Origin: Marinihelvus sp963695135
GTDB lineage: Bacteria; Pseudomonadota; Gammaproteobacteria; Xanthomonadales; SZUA-36
DNA: 64,000 nt
Direction: 5' to 3'
Assembly: GCA_963695135.1 (NCBI GenBank)
Contig: CAVOGA010000001.1
Location: 744,001-808,000 of the forward strand
Both the position numbers and the translations under genes were made by a program. Shown here one piece after another: positions 8,479 through 16,567 of the stretch; the first letter of the stretch is position 1; every line of letters begins with the position of its first letter. The notes under the pieces are model-generated. The model saw only the letters and a program-made list of their open reading frames with translations, was not told the DNA's origin and did no database searches.

Positions 8479-9597
8479 TCAGCTGCCGGGGACTTCCGGC
8501 CGCAGGTTCATCAGGTGCTGTTCTGCAATCCGGCTGTAGGGCGTGATCGCGTCATAGTAGGCGCGGAATGAGTCCAGGCAGCGGCGGAACAGGGCGTCAC
8601 CTTCGGCGAGTTCCTCCAGGTAGTCCCAGCTGATGTCGCGCAGCGCGGCCATGACCTCGTCCGGGAAGGGTCGCAGTTCGACGCCGTGGTCTTCAACGAG
8701 GGTTTTCAGCGCCTGGGCATTATGGAAAGTGAACTCGGCGAGCATGTCCGTGTTGACGGCCTGCGCAGCGATTTCGACGATGTCCTGCAGGTCCTGTGGC
8801 AGGGCCGCAAAGGCCTCGATATTGATCAGCGCCTCGATGCTGGAGCCGGTCTCCTGCCAGCCGGGGTAGTAGTAATACTTGCCTGCCCGGAACAGGCCCA
8901 GGGCCAGGTCGTTGTAGGGTCCGACCCACTCGGTGGCGTCGATGGTGCCGGTCTGCAGGGCCGTGAAGACCTCCGAGGCGGGCGTGGTGACCGGCGTGCC
9001 GCCGGCGCGCCGCAGGATTTCGCCACCCAGGCCGGGTATGCGCATTTTCAGGCCCTGGATGTCCGCCATGGAGTTGATCTCCTTGTTGAACCACCCGCCC
9101 ATCTGGGTGCCCGAGTTCCCCGCCGGGAAGGGCAGGATGCCAAACGGCGCATAGCACTCCTGGAACAGCTCCAGGGCGCCGCCGTAGTAGAACCAGCCGT
9201 TGATCTCCTGGGCCGTAAGCCCGAACGGCGCGCTGCAAAAAAGCTGGGCGGCCGGCACCTTGCCTTTCCAGTAATAGCTCGTCGAGTGCCCCATTTCCGC
9301 GGTGCCGCGGGAGACAGCATCAAACACCTCGAAGGGCGGCACCAGTTCGCCGCCGCCGTAAACCTTGATTTTCAGGCGGCCGTTGCTCAGGCGCTCGATG
9401 TACTCGGCCAGGCGGTTGGCGCCGGTGCCCAGGCCGGGGAAGTCCCGTGGCCAGGCGGTGACCATTTTCCATTCGAAGCGTTGTTGGCCCGCACCCGGTG
9501 CGCAGTCGCCGGTGCCGGTGGAAGGCTTGCTGCAGGCGGCCAGCGCGCCGGCTGCGCCGGCAAGCCCGGCAGTCGTGACGAATTTTCTGCGGTCCAT
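8479..9597 (-). CDS. dctP: TRAP transporter substrate-binding protein (DctP family), Tat lipoprotein
   Basis: Periplasmic solute receptor for a TRAP transporter, 372 residues. It begins MDRRKFVTTAGLAG, a twin-arginine signal, followed by a lipobox (LAACS), so it should be exported folded and then lipid-anchored. The core (FEWKMVTAWPRDFPGLGTGA; TGTIDATEWVGPYND) is typical of the DctP group for 2-oxo or mannitol/chloroaromatic-type ligands. The ATG at 9597 has AGGAG 6 bases upstream and yields the signal peptide at once, so the longer reading from 9654 is rejected. The gene points at dctM and cannot share an operon with it. Confidence 0.9.
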   Translation of the reverse strand: MDRRKFVTTAGLAGAAGALAACSKPSTGTGDCAPGAGQQRFEWKMVTAWPRDFPGLGTGANRLAEYIERLSNGRLKIKVYGGGELVPPFEVFDAVSRGTAEMGHSTSYYWKGKVPAAQLFCSAPFGLTAQEINGWFYYGGALELFQECYAPFGILPFPAGNSGTQMGGWFNKEINSMADIQGLKMRIPGLGGEILRRAGGTPVTTPASEVFTALQTGTIDATEWVGPYNDLALGLFRAGKYYYYPGWQETGSSIEALINIEAFAALPQDLQDIVEIAAQAVNTDMLAEFTFHNAQALKTLVEDHGVELRPFPDEVMAALRDISWDYLEELAEGDALFRRCLDSFRAYYDAITPYSRIAEQHLMNLRPEVPGS

Positions 9598-9697
9598 GTG
9601 AGCTCCTGTGTTTTTACTGATGCCGTCGCGGGCGGCCGCAATGCTATAGTGCAAGGATACCGTTTACAGCCTTCCTCGGACCAGCCGCAGACCCCCG

Positions 9698-9904
9698 ATG
9701 AATTTTAGCGATCCTTCAGAAATTGCCATAAAGCTCGCCGAGCTGCGCGAGGAACACCGGGATCTCGACCGGGCCATCGCGGAACTGGTGGAGAGCCCGT
9801 CCGTGGACCAGCTGGGCGTTCGCCGCCTCAAGAAGCGCAAGCTGAAACTTCGTGACTGGATCGCCTATCTCGAGTCGCGACAGATTCCCGACCTCGACGC
9901 CTGA
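9698..9904 (+). CDS. DUF465 (YdcH) family small coiled-coil protein
   Basis: A 68-residue protein with the DUF465 pattern: EEHRDLDRAIAEL, a D-x-L step, then RLKKRKLKLRDWIAYLE. The whole chain should form a helical hairpin. The family is widespread in proteobacteria and has no established function. It is divergent from dctP and converges with plsB, whose stop is 8 bases away, so it is likely a single-gene unit. Confidence 0.8.
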   Translation: MNFSDPSEIAIKLAELREEHRDLDRAIAELVESPSVDQLGVRRLKKRKLKLRDWIAYLESRQIPDLDA

Positions 9905-9912
9905 GTCAGTCC

Positions 9913-12486
9913 TTATCTGTCCCCGATTCCGATTCCGATTCCCGATTCTGATTCCGATTCTGAAGAGCGCTCTGAGTCCGGCGCTTCGATCAGTCCGGCT
10001 ACCTCCCGGGGTGCGACCTGGATAATGCCGTGGCGGATACCTTTTTCAAGGAAAAGCCGCGAGTCATCACTCATGCGGTAGAGGCGCTCACCGAATTCGA
10101 TGCGGTTGTCACTGTTGCTGACCAGCACGCCCTGGTTGCGCAACTCCTGGATGAATTGCCTGAACAGGCTGCGATCATAGAAGTCGGGGGCCTCGAATTC
10201 CTGCAGGAACGAGATGCGCTGCGCCGTGAGAATGCAGAGCCGTTCCAGCTCCGGCCGGTTCAGCTTGCCCGAGCCGTTCTTGGCCAGCACCGCGAAGGTG
10301 ATGTAGTAGCGCTCCAGGATGTTCATCATGCTGCGGGCCAGCAGGTTGACCTGTCCGGCCTGGTCGCTGCCGCCCTCGGAGCGGCGCACCCGGCTGCCGT
10401 CGTTGTTCAGTTCCAGCAGGCCCAGCTGGCGCATCTGCTCAAGCGTGTGGGCGAACACCGCCGGAAACTCCTCGATTGACCAGGGCAGGAACAGCTCGGT
10501 CCTGAGATAGGGATAGATATCCGTGGCCAGCGCTTCCAACTGGCGCCGGTCCATGACCCGTTCGCGCAGGAAACAGCAGGCGAGCAGGGATGGAATCACC
10601 AGCAGGTGGGTGGTGTTGTTCCTGAAGTAGGTCAGCCCTACCGCCTCCCTGGGCGTGACACGAATGATATCGCCAAGCTCGTGTTCCACGCGCTCGAGGA
10701 AGCCCAGCTCGAAGCCATGACTGATGATCTGGACCGGGTCTTTTTCCGTTACCGTCACCGACTCGCCCAGGGGGCCGCCGCGTATCAGCTGCATGTACAG
10801 CGCCAGCTGGTTGCGCAGCATCATTTCATCCAGGGCATGGCGCGGCGTTGCCAGCAGGGCCGTGGCAAGCAGGTTAACCGGGTTAATGTCCGCCGTGGCA
10901 TTGATGTGGCGCATGATCCGGTCACCCAGGTCGTTGACCAGGGGTGTCATCCAGTTTGGCCGGGCATCCAGGTCGCCGGCCAGCTCGCGCCAGGCCGGAT
11001 CATAATCGTCCAGGAGTTCGTCCAGCAGGATCGGCTCGCCAAAGCTCATGTGGGCCTCGCCATGGTTACGCCGCAAGATGCGGTGGACCTTCAACAGGTC
11101 CAGCAGGCTCTCTTTCTTCTTGGCCGCGCCGGCCAGTTCCTGCGTGTAGCTGGAGCCCTCCAGCAGGCGCTCATAGCCGATGTAGACGGGCTGAAACAGA
11201 ACCGGCGTAACCGGATTGCGCAGATAGCCGCGAACGGTCATGGCCAGCATGCCCGCCTTGGGCGGGAGCAGGCGCCCGGTGCGGCTGCGGGTGCCCTCGA
11301 TAAAATACTCAATCGGTACACCTTCGGAGAGGATCTGGCTGACGTATTCGGAAAACACCGTGGAGTAAAGCTTTTGCGAGCGGAATGAACGGCGCAGGAA
11401 AAAGGCGCCGCCCATGCGGGCCAGGCCGCCAACCACCGGCAGATTCAGGTTGATGCCCGCAGCAATATGCGGCACGGCCAGGCCGCGCACGTACAGAACA
11501 AACGACAGCAGTATGTAGTCGGCATGGCTGCGATGGCAGGGCACGTAAACGATCTCTTTGCCCAGGGCCTGGTCCTTGAGGCGCTCGAAGTGATAAACGC
11601 GCGTTTCGCCGAAGACCTTCACGAGGAACCAGTTGATGGTGAAAAACGCGATCCGCACGAAGGTGTAGGAATAGTTGGCGGCGATCTCCAGCGCATACTC
11701 CCGCGCCTGCTCGGATGCCTGCTCAAATGTCAGGTTTTCCCGTCGCGACTTCTCCGCGATCGCCTGCCGGACCGCCGGTGACTGGATTACACGGTCCACC
11801 ATGGTGCGCCGGTGGGACAGGTCCGGGCCGATGACCGCGGTTTTTACGCGACGGAAATGGGTTCGCAGGATTCGCGATACCTTGCGCACCGAGCGCGCGC
11901 TGCCGGTGCCCTCGTCAAGTAACTGGCGCAGGGACAGGGGGCGGCTGAACTGGACCACGGTGTCGCGACCGTTGATCAGCGTGGACAGGAGCCGTCGAAA
12001 GCGGCCGATGACCTCCCAGTCTTCCGTGAACAGGACCTTGGCAAAGCCGTCCGCCTTGTCCGGTGCGCGACCGACGATGACCGTGACCGGCACAAGCTTG
12101 ATGTCGACATCCGGATGCGCCTCGCAGTAGCGCACCAGGCGGGCCAGGACCTCGGAATTGCGCCGGGGCACCGGCCGCCGCACGACCAGCCCCTGCCAGC
12201 GACGCAGCACCGCGTAAGAGCGTAATTCCGTGTCCAGGGATGCCATCGGGTAGAGCGGCCGGTCCAGGCCGAGCTCGTCGCAGACCTGGTCGAGAATCAG
12301 AACGGAGGACAGGGCATAGTCCGCCATCACGTAGCAGACGTGCTCACCTTTCGGCAGCCCGATGTTGTCGTCCGCGTCCGGCAGCACCTGCGCGTTCACC
12401 CAGAGGTGCAGAACCCAACGAAGGAACAGCTGCCAGCGAAGCTTGAGCCGCGCGGGCAGAGTCAGCTTGGTTACACCGGCTGTCAA
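9913..12486 (-). CDS. plsB: Glycerol-3-phosphate acyltransferase
   Basis: PlsB makes lysophosphatidic acid from glycerol-3-phosphate and acyl-ACP or acyl-CoA, the first step of phospholipid synthesis, at the inner membrane. Acyltransferase block I is seen as HRSHADY (about residue 315) and block III as IEGTRSRTGRL; the flanks VPHIAAGINLNLP and KLYSTVFSEY match the E. coli enzyme. I choose the TTG at 12486 (857 residues). It has GGAGG 7 bases upstream and gives the usual family start, whereas a longer GTG reading from 12645 would have to be translated through an intrinsic terminator. The C terminus is a Ser-Glu then Gly-Ile tail encoded by a hexamer repeat. Confidence 0.92.
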   Translation of the reverse strand: MTAGVTKLTLPARLKLRWQLFLRWVLHLWVNAQVLPDADDNIGLPKGEHVCYVMADYALSSVLILDQVCDELGLDRPLYPMASLDTELRSYAVLRRWQGLVVRRPVPRRNSEVLARLVRYCEAHPDVDIKLVPVTVIVGRAPDKADGFAKVLFTEDWEVIGRFRRLLSTLINGRDTVVQFSRPLSLRQLLDEGTGSARSVRKVSRILRTHFRRVKTAVIGPDLSHRRTMVDRVIQSPAVRQAIAEKSRRENLTFEQASEQAREYALEIAANYSYTFVRIAFFTINWFLVKVFGETRVYHFERLKDQALGKEIVYVPCHRSHADYILLSFVLYVRGLAVPHIAAGINLNLPVVGGLARMGGAFFLRRSFRSQKLYSTVFSEYVSQILSEGVPIEYFIEGTRSRTGRLLPPKAGMLAMTVRGYLRNPVTPVLFQPVYIGYERLLEGSSYTQELAGAAKKKESLLDLLKVHRILRRNHGEAHMSFGEPILLDELLDDYDPAWRELAGDLDARPNWMTPLVNDLGDRIMRHINATADINPVNLLATALLATPRHALDEMMLRNQLALYMQLIRGGPLGESVTVTEKDPVQIISHGFELGFLERVEHELGDIIRVTPREAVGLTYFRNNTTHLLVIPSLLACCFLRERVMDRRQLEALATDIYPYLRTELFLPWSIEEFPAVFAHTLEQMRQLGLLELNNDGSRVRRSEGGSDQAGQVNLLARSMMNILERYYITFAVLAKNGSGKLNRPELERLCILTAQRISFLQEFEAPDFYDRSLFRQFIQELRNQGVLVSNSDNRIEFGERLYRMSDDSRLFLEKGIRHGIIQVAPREVAGLIEAPDSERSSESESESGIGIGIGDR
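9925..9961 (-). repeat. GATTCC-type hexanucleotide tandem repeat at the plsB 3' end
   Basis: Six near-identical 6-bp units (GATTCC or GATTCT on the plus strand) with one extra C at 9943 between units three and four. On the coding strand this yields SESESES and then, after the extra base changes the phase, GIGIGIG just before the plsB stop. Such repeats are prone to slippage, so the last residues of PlsB may vary between strains. Confidence 0.85.
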
Positions 12487-12493
12487 CAGGCGC

Positions 12494-12498
12494 CCTCC
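12494..12498 (-). promoter_or_regulatory. plsB ribosome-binding site
   Basis: GGAGG on the minus strand, 7 bases before the TTG at 12486. It is the only strong Shine-Dalgarno sequence near the conserved start of PlsB and fixes the start choice. Confidence 0.6.
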
Positions 12499-12574
12499 GG
12501 GCTGCAAATGAAGTTCGATTATCGCCCATGAAAGGATGAGGGCGGCAGATTTCCGGCGGATTTTTCCGTCCGGG

Positions 12575-12610
12575 AATAAAAAATCCGGGCTGGCACAAGG
12601 CCCGCCCGGA
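12575..12610 (-). terminator. Intrinsic terminator between pyrF and plsB
   Basis: On the minus strand TCCGGGC and GCCCGGA form a 7-bp GC-rich stem (12610-12604 with 12590-12584) and are followed at once by a run of six T (12583-12578). It either ends pyrF transcription or, since a good promoter lies upstream of it at 12703-12732, acts as an attenuator for plsB. Confidence 0.75.
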
Positions 12611-12702
12611 AGTCCGGCGGAGCCGGAGAGGATCGGTTCTTCCACGTAGGTTGACGCGGAGAATTTGTTCTTTTCTTATTCTTTTTATTAAGTTATGGGT
12701 GA

Positions 12703-12732
12703 ATTCTAAAGTGCTGCTTTAACATTTGTCAA
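12703..12732 (-). promoter_or_regulatory. Sigma-70 promoter between pyrF and plsB
   Basis: A perfect TTGACA -35 box (12732-12727) and TAGAAT -10 box (12708-12703) on the minus strand, separated by 18 bases in an AT-rich stretch. It would drive plsB, with a start near 12696. Confidence 0.65.
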
Positions 12733-12783
12733 ACACTTTCGTAGGTATCTCGCCCAAGCCCTTATTTATCCTTGGAAATGGTA

Positions 12784-13512
12784 TCAGCGTGAGAGGGCCG
12801 CCGCAATTTCCGCCTGGATGGCCTCTGCGGCTGCAGCGGGGTTTGCGGCGGTCTTGATCGGTCTTCCGACCACCAGGAAATCAGCGCCGTTTTCGATGGC
12901 GCGGGCCGGTGTCAGCACCCTTTGCTGGTCCCCGAGCTCGGTTTGCTCGTCATTGAAGATTGGCCGGATGCCGGGGCACACGGTGATCAGGGCGGCGTCA
13001 ACTTCCCGGCGCAGGCGGGGCACTTCGAGTCCGGAAGACACGACGCCGGCGCAGCCCAGCGCAAGGGCCCTGCGGGCCCGGGACAGCACCAGCTGCTCGG
13101 CATCGCACTGAAAGCCGAGGTCGTCCAGGTCGCCCTGGTCCAGGCTGGTGAGCGCGGTTACCGCGAGTATGCCCATCCGGTCGCCACCGGCTTCCACGGC
13201 GGCGGCCAGCATGCGGTCGTTGCCGTGCACCGTGCAAAAATCCACGCCGTGACCGGCCAGCTGCCTGACGGCAGCGCCGACCGTCGCCGGAATATCGAAC
13301 AGTTTGAGGTCGGCAAAGATCTTCTTGCCGGAGCCCTTCAGCTCGTGGAGCAGTTCGAAGTAGTGGCCGGACAGGAAAAACTCCAGGCCCAGCTTGTAGA
13401 ACTGGACCGAGTCGCCCAGGGTTCTGACCAGCGACCGGGCCTCGTCGAGATCCGCAACGTCCAGGGCGAAGATCAGCCGGTCACGGGGATTGATGGTGCT
13501 GCGTTCAATCAT
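12784..13512 (-). CDS. pyrF: Orotidine 5'-phosphate decarboxylase
   Basis: Last step of de novo UMP synthesis: decarboxylation of OMP. A TIM-barrel protein of 242 residues with the catalytic signature FADLKLFDIPATV (DxKxxD) near residue 65, and the phosphate-binding end VTPGIRP-like (TVCPGIRP) and FLVVGRPI. It begins MIERSTINPRDRLIFALDV. Its ATG overlaps the stop of the upstream hydrolase (ATGA), so the two are probably coupled. pyrE (21966) and pyrB (52812) are also in this window but in separate units. Confidence 0.95.
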   Translation of the reverse strand: MIERSTINPRDRLIFALDVADLDEARSLVRTLGDSVQFYKLGLEFFLSGHYFELLHELKGSGKKIFADLKLFDIPATVGAAVRQLAGHGVDFCTVHGNDRMLAAAVEAGGDRMGILAVTALTSLDQGDLDDLGFQCDAEQLVLSRARRALALGCAGVVSSGLEVPRLRREVDAALITVCPGIRPIFNDEQTELGDQQRVLTPARAIENGADFLVVGRPIKTAANPAAAAEAIQAEIAAALSR

Positions 13513-14381
13513 GTTGCAAATCCTTCTTGTCCTGGCTCGTTGTCCAAAAAGTGGCGTATCCGTCCGGCGATGGCGGCCGGGTTGTCCATGTGCACGTGGT
13601 GCCCGCCGGGCTGGCGCACCAGGCTGACGTCCACCAGCGCATCAATTCGCCGGTCGAGCCGTTCACCCAGGTATTTTTCCAGCGTTGGCGTCACCATGGC
13701 GAGCACCGGACACTTGATACCACGCAGAATCTCCGATGACTGTTCTTCCGTCATCCAGTAGGGCGAGTCCCACATGGCGCGCGGGTCTGTTCGCCAGCGC
13801 CAGCCATCCGGGTCCTCGCGCAGCGCCCGTCGCGCCAGGAGTTCCGCCGCGGCGTCACTCATCGGGTTTTTCAGCTGGCGGGCCTTCGCCGCGAGCGCGA
13901 CCGAGTCGAATACGCGCCGGTGATCGCGCGGGTGACGGACAGACTGGAGTGAGCGCGTGAGCCGCTGCGCGGCGTGCCGGGGGTCCTCCGTCACCACGCC
14001 AAGGCCGTCCAGCATGATCACCTGCTCAACCCGCTGCGGGTCTGCGCAGGCATAGCAGGCCGCCAGCGCCGTGCCCAGGGAATGTCCGACCAGGACGCAC
14101 TGGTCCCAACCGAGGCTGTCCAGCACCGCGTCCACGTCAAGAAAATAGTCCATGAGGTAATAGCGCCCCGGGGCAGTGCGATGATCGGACGCGCCATGAC
14201 CGGCGGCGTCCAGGGCGACCCAGTGGTAGTCGGGCAGGGTCTCCGCCAGGGGCTGAAAGGATGCCGCATTATCCATCCATCCGTGCAGGCACAGCAGGCG
14301 CCGCCCGTCCGGATTGCCGAAGCGCAGGGCGGCCAGTTCACCCCAGCCGACATCCAGGCGCTGCTCCTGCCCGCCGGTCAC
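13509..14381 (-). CDS. Alpha/beta hydrolase
   Basis: A 290-residue alpha/beta-hydrolase fold protein. It shows the oxyanion-hole segment LHGWMDN (32-38), the nucleophile elbow GHSLG (Ser101) and a late His in PGGHHVHMDNP. The substrate is not predictable; the family includes serine esterases and C-C hydrolases. I choose the GTG at 14381, which overlaps the uvrD stop (GTGA) and gives a normal N terminus; a longer reading from 14420 would run back into uvrD. Position between uvrD and pyrF suggests cotranscription but not a shared function. Confidence 0.85.
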   Translation of the reverse strand: MTGGQEQRLDVGWGELAALRFGNPDGRRLLCLHGWMDNAASFQPLAETLPDYHWVALDAAGHGASDHRTAPGRYYLMDYFLDVDAVLDSLGWDQCVLVGHSLGTALAACYACADPQRVEQVIMLDGLGVVTEDPRHAAQRLTRSLQSVRHPRDHRRVFDSVALAAKARQLKNPMSDAAAELLARRALREDPDGWRWRTDPRAMWDSPYWMTEEQSSEILRGIKCPVLAMVTPTLEKYLGERLDRRIDALVDVSLVRQPGGHHVHMDNPAAIAGRIRHFLDNEPGQEGFAT

Positions 14382-16561
14382 CCGATCTTTTCCAGGTTGG
14401 CGTAAGCCATCACGAGCCACTTGCTGCCCGCGTGGTTGAAGTTGATCTGGACCCGCGCGTGCTCGCCCTGGCCCTCAAAGGCCACCACGGTTCCCTCGCC
14501 AAACTTGTTGTGGTGCACCCGCTGTCCGTGTGCGAAGGGCATCCCCTCGTCCGAACTTCCGCCCAGGCCGCGCGCCGGCGATGCGTGCACATAAGGGCGT
14601 GCTACCCCGGCCCGCGGGCGGATTTCCTGCAACCGCTCAGCGGGAATCTCGTCGAGGAAGCGCGAAGGACGCGCATAGTTTTCCGAGCCGTACATGCGGC
14701 GGACCTCCGCATGGCTCATGTAGAGTTGCTCCCGGGCCCGCGTCATCCCCACGTAGCACAGGCGGCGCTCCTCTTCGAGGCGCCCGCCGGACTCCTGCAC
14801 GGAACGCTGGTGGGGGAACAGGCCGTCTTCCATGCCTGCCATGAACACCAGCGGAAACTCCAGTCCCTTGGCCGAGTGCAGGGTCATGAGCTGCACGCAG
14901 TCGTCCCAGTCCTCGCCCTGGGTCTCGCCGGACTCGAGGGCCGCGCGGCTGAGAAAGGACTGCAACTCGGTCATGCCCGCATCCTCGTCCTCGCCGGGCA
15001 GAACAAATGACTCGGCGGCGTTGACCAGTTCGCGCAGGTTTTCCACCCGCGATTCCATTTTTTCCCGCGGCTCTTTTTCGTAGTGGGTCACGAGGTCGCT
15101 CATCTCGATGACGGCCTGCATCTGGTTGCCCAGCGTCCAGTCCTTCATGCGCTCACGCATGTCCGTGATCAGCTCCAGGAAGCCGCCGACCGTGGTGCGG
15201 GCGCGCCCGGTCAGCAAGCCCTGTTCCAGGCTGGCCCCGGCGGCCTGCCAGAGAGGCAGGCCGGACTCGCGTGACTGGTCCCGCAGCTGGGCCACGGTCT
15301 TCTGACCGATGCCGCGGGCCGGGACGTTGATGACCCGCTCCAGGGCGGCGTCGTCGTTCGGGTTCTGGACCAGGCGCAGGTAGGCCAGCGCGTCCTTGAT
15401 TTCGGCGCGCTCGAAAAAGCGCAGGCCCCCGTACACCCGGTAAGGAACGGATTGGCGCAGGAGGTATTCCTCGAAGAGTCGCGACTGGGCCGTGGTGCGA
15501 TAAATGATGGCCGACTCCTCCGCCCGGCGCCCGTCCGCGATCCATTGCTCGATCTGGTTGACCACGAACCGGGCCTCGTCCTGCTCGTTGTAGGCGGCGT
15601 AGACGCGGATCAGCTCGCCATCACCGTCCGCGGTCCACAGGTTCTTGCCCATGCGACCCTCGTTGTGGGCGATCAACGCGTTGGCCGCGGACAGGATATG
15701 GCCGCTGGAGCGGTAGTTCTGCTCCAGCCGGATGGTCTGCACATCCGGGAAATCGCGGGTGAAGTGCCGTACGTTCTCGACCCGCGCCCCGCGCCAGCCG
15801 TAAATGGACTGGTCATCGTCGCCGACCACGAAAACACTGCCGGAATCGCCGGCCAGCAGGCGGATCCAGGCGTACTGGATCGTGTTGGTGTCCTGGAATT
15901 CGTCAACGAGAATATGCCGCAGCCGGGACCGGTAGTGCGCCAGCAGGTCGGGGTTCTGCAGCCACAGTTCATGGGCGCGCAGCAGCAGTTCGGCAAAATC
16001 CACCAGGCCCGCACGGTCGCAGTACTCCTGGTAGAGGCGGTAAATCTGCACCCAGACCTCGGTCATCGGGTTGTCCAGGGCCTCGATGGATTCCGGACGC
16101 TGCCCCTCGTCCTTGCGCGCGTTGATGTACCACTGGGCCTGGCGCGCGGGCCACTGGCTTTCGTCGTAGCCGGCGTCCTTGATCAGGCGGCGCAGAATCC
16201 GCTGCTGGTCGTCGGAATCGAGAATCTGGAAATTCTCGTCCAGCCCCGCTTCCCGCCAGTGCATGCGCAGCAGGCGGTGGGCGATGCTGTGAAAAGTGCC
16301 GATCCAGAGAGGGCGCGTGGAGGTGTTGAGCAGGTCCTGGGCGCGCTCGCGCATCTCGCCGGCGGCCTTGTTGGTAAAGGTCACGGCCAGCACGCTCAGC
16401 GGTGAGACGTGTTCCACCTGGATCAGCCAGGCCAGCCGGTGGATCAGCACGCGGGTCTTGCCGCTGCCCGCGCCGGCCAGCACCAGTGCATGGGCGGCGG
16501 CGGAGGTCACCGCCTCGCGCTGCGGCTCGTTCAGCTCATCCAGGATGTGGGAGACATCCAC
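14378..16561 (-). CDS. uvrD: DNA helicase II
   Basis: Superfamily 1A 3'-5' helicase acting in nucleotide excision and mismatch repair; 727 residues, close to E. coli UvrD (720). Motif I is AGAGSGKT (29-36), motif II DEFQDT, motif III GDDDQSIYGWRGA, motif IV QNYRSSGHIL, motif V TLHSAKGLEFPLVF and motif VI VGMTRAREQLY. The C-terminal Tudor-like tail (GEGTVVAFEGQGEHARVQI) that contacts RNA polymerase in UvrD/PcrA is present. The start is GTG at 16561; purD ends 6 bases upstream. Confidence 0.95.
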   Translation of the reverse strand: MDVSHILDELNEPQREAVTSAAAHALVLAGAGSGKTRVLIHRLAWLIQVEHVSPLSVLAVTFTNKAAGEMRERAQDLLNTSTRPLWIGTFHSIAHRLLRMHWREAGLDENFQILDSDDQQRILRRLIKDAGYDESQWPARQAQWYINARKDEGQRPESIEALDNPMTEVWVQIYRLYQEYCDRAGLVDFAELLLRAHELWLQNPDLLAHYRSRLRHILVDEFQDTNTIQYAWIRLLAGDSGSVFVVGDDDQSIYGWRGARVENVRHFTRDFPDVQTIRLEQNYRSSGHILSAANALIAHNEGRMGKNLWTADGDGELIRVYAAYNEQDEARFVVNQIEQWIADGRRAEESAIIYRTTAQSRLFEEYLLRQSVPYRVYGGLRFFERAEIKDALAYLRLVQNPNDDAALERVINVPARGIGQKTVAQLRDQSRESGLPLWQAAGASLEQGLLTGRARTTVGGFLELITDMRERMKDWTLGNQMQAVIEMSDLVTHYEKEPREKMESRVENLRELVNAAESFVLPGEDEDAGMTELQSFLSRAALESGETQGEDWDDCVQLMTLHSAKGLEFPLVFMAGMEDGLFPHQRSVQESGGRLEEERRLCYVGMTRAREQLYMSHAEVRRMYGSENYARPSRFLDEIPAERLQEIRPRAGVARPYVHASPARGLGGSSDEGMPFAHGQRVHHNKFGEGTVVAFEGQGEHARVQINFNHAGSKWLVMAYANLEKIG

Positions 16562-16567
16562 GCCGGC

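Larger units (their letters stand above)
12487..12696 (-). promoter_or_regulatory. Long plsB leader with competing hairpins
   Basis: About 210 bases between the predicted transcription start and the plsB start. Reading leftward there is a short hairpin (12613-12627, TCCGGC/GCCGGA), then a terminator hairpin (12584-12610), a U tract, another CCCGGA element (12569-12574 region), and finally the GGAGG site. The repeated CCGG elements can pair in alternative ways, a layout typical of attenuators. I do not recognise a known riboswitch class or an obvious leader peptide. Confidence 0.45.

Noticed and set aside
12487..12645. A longer PlsB beginning at GTG 12645
   Set aside because: No ribosome site, residues unlike PlsB, and the reading crosses a clear U-tract terminator.
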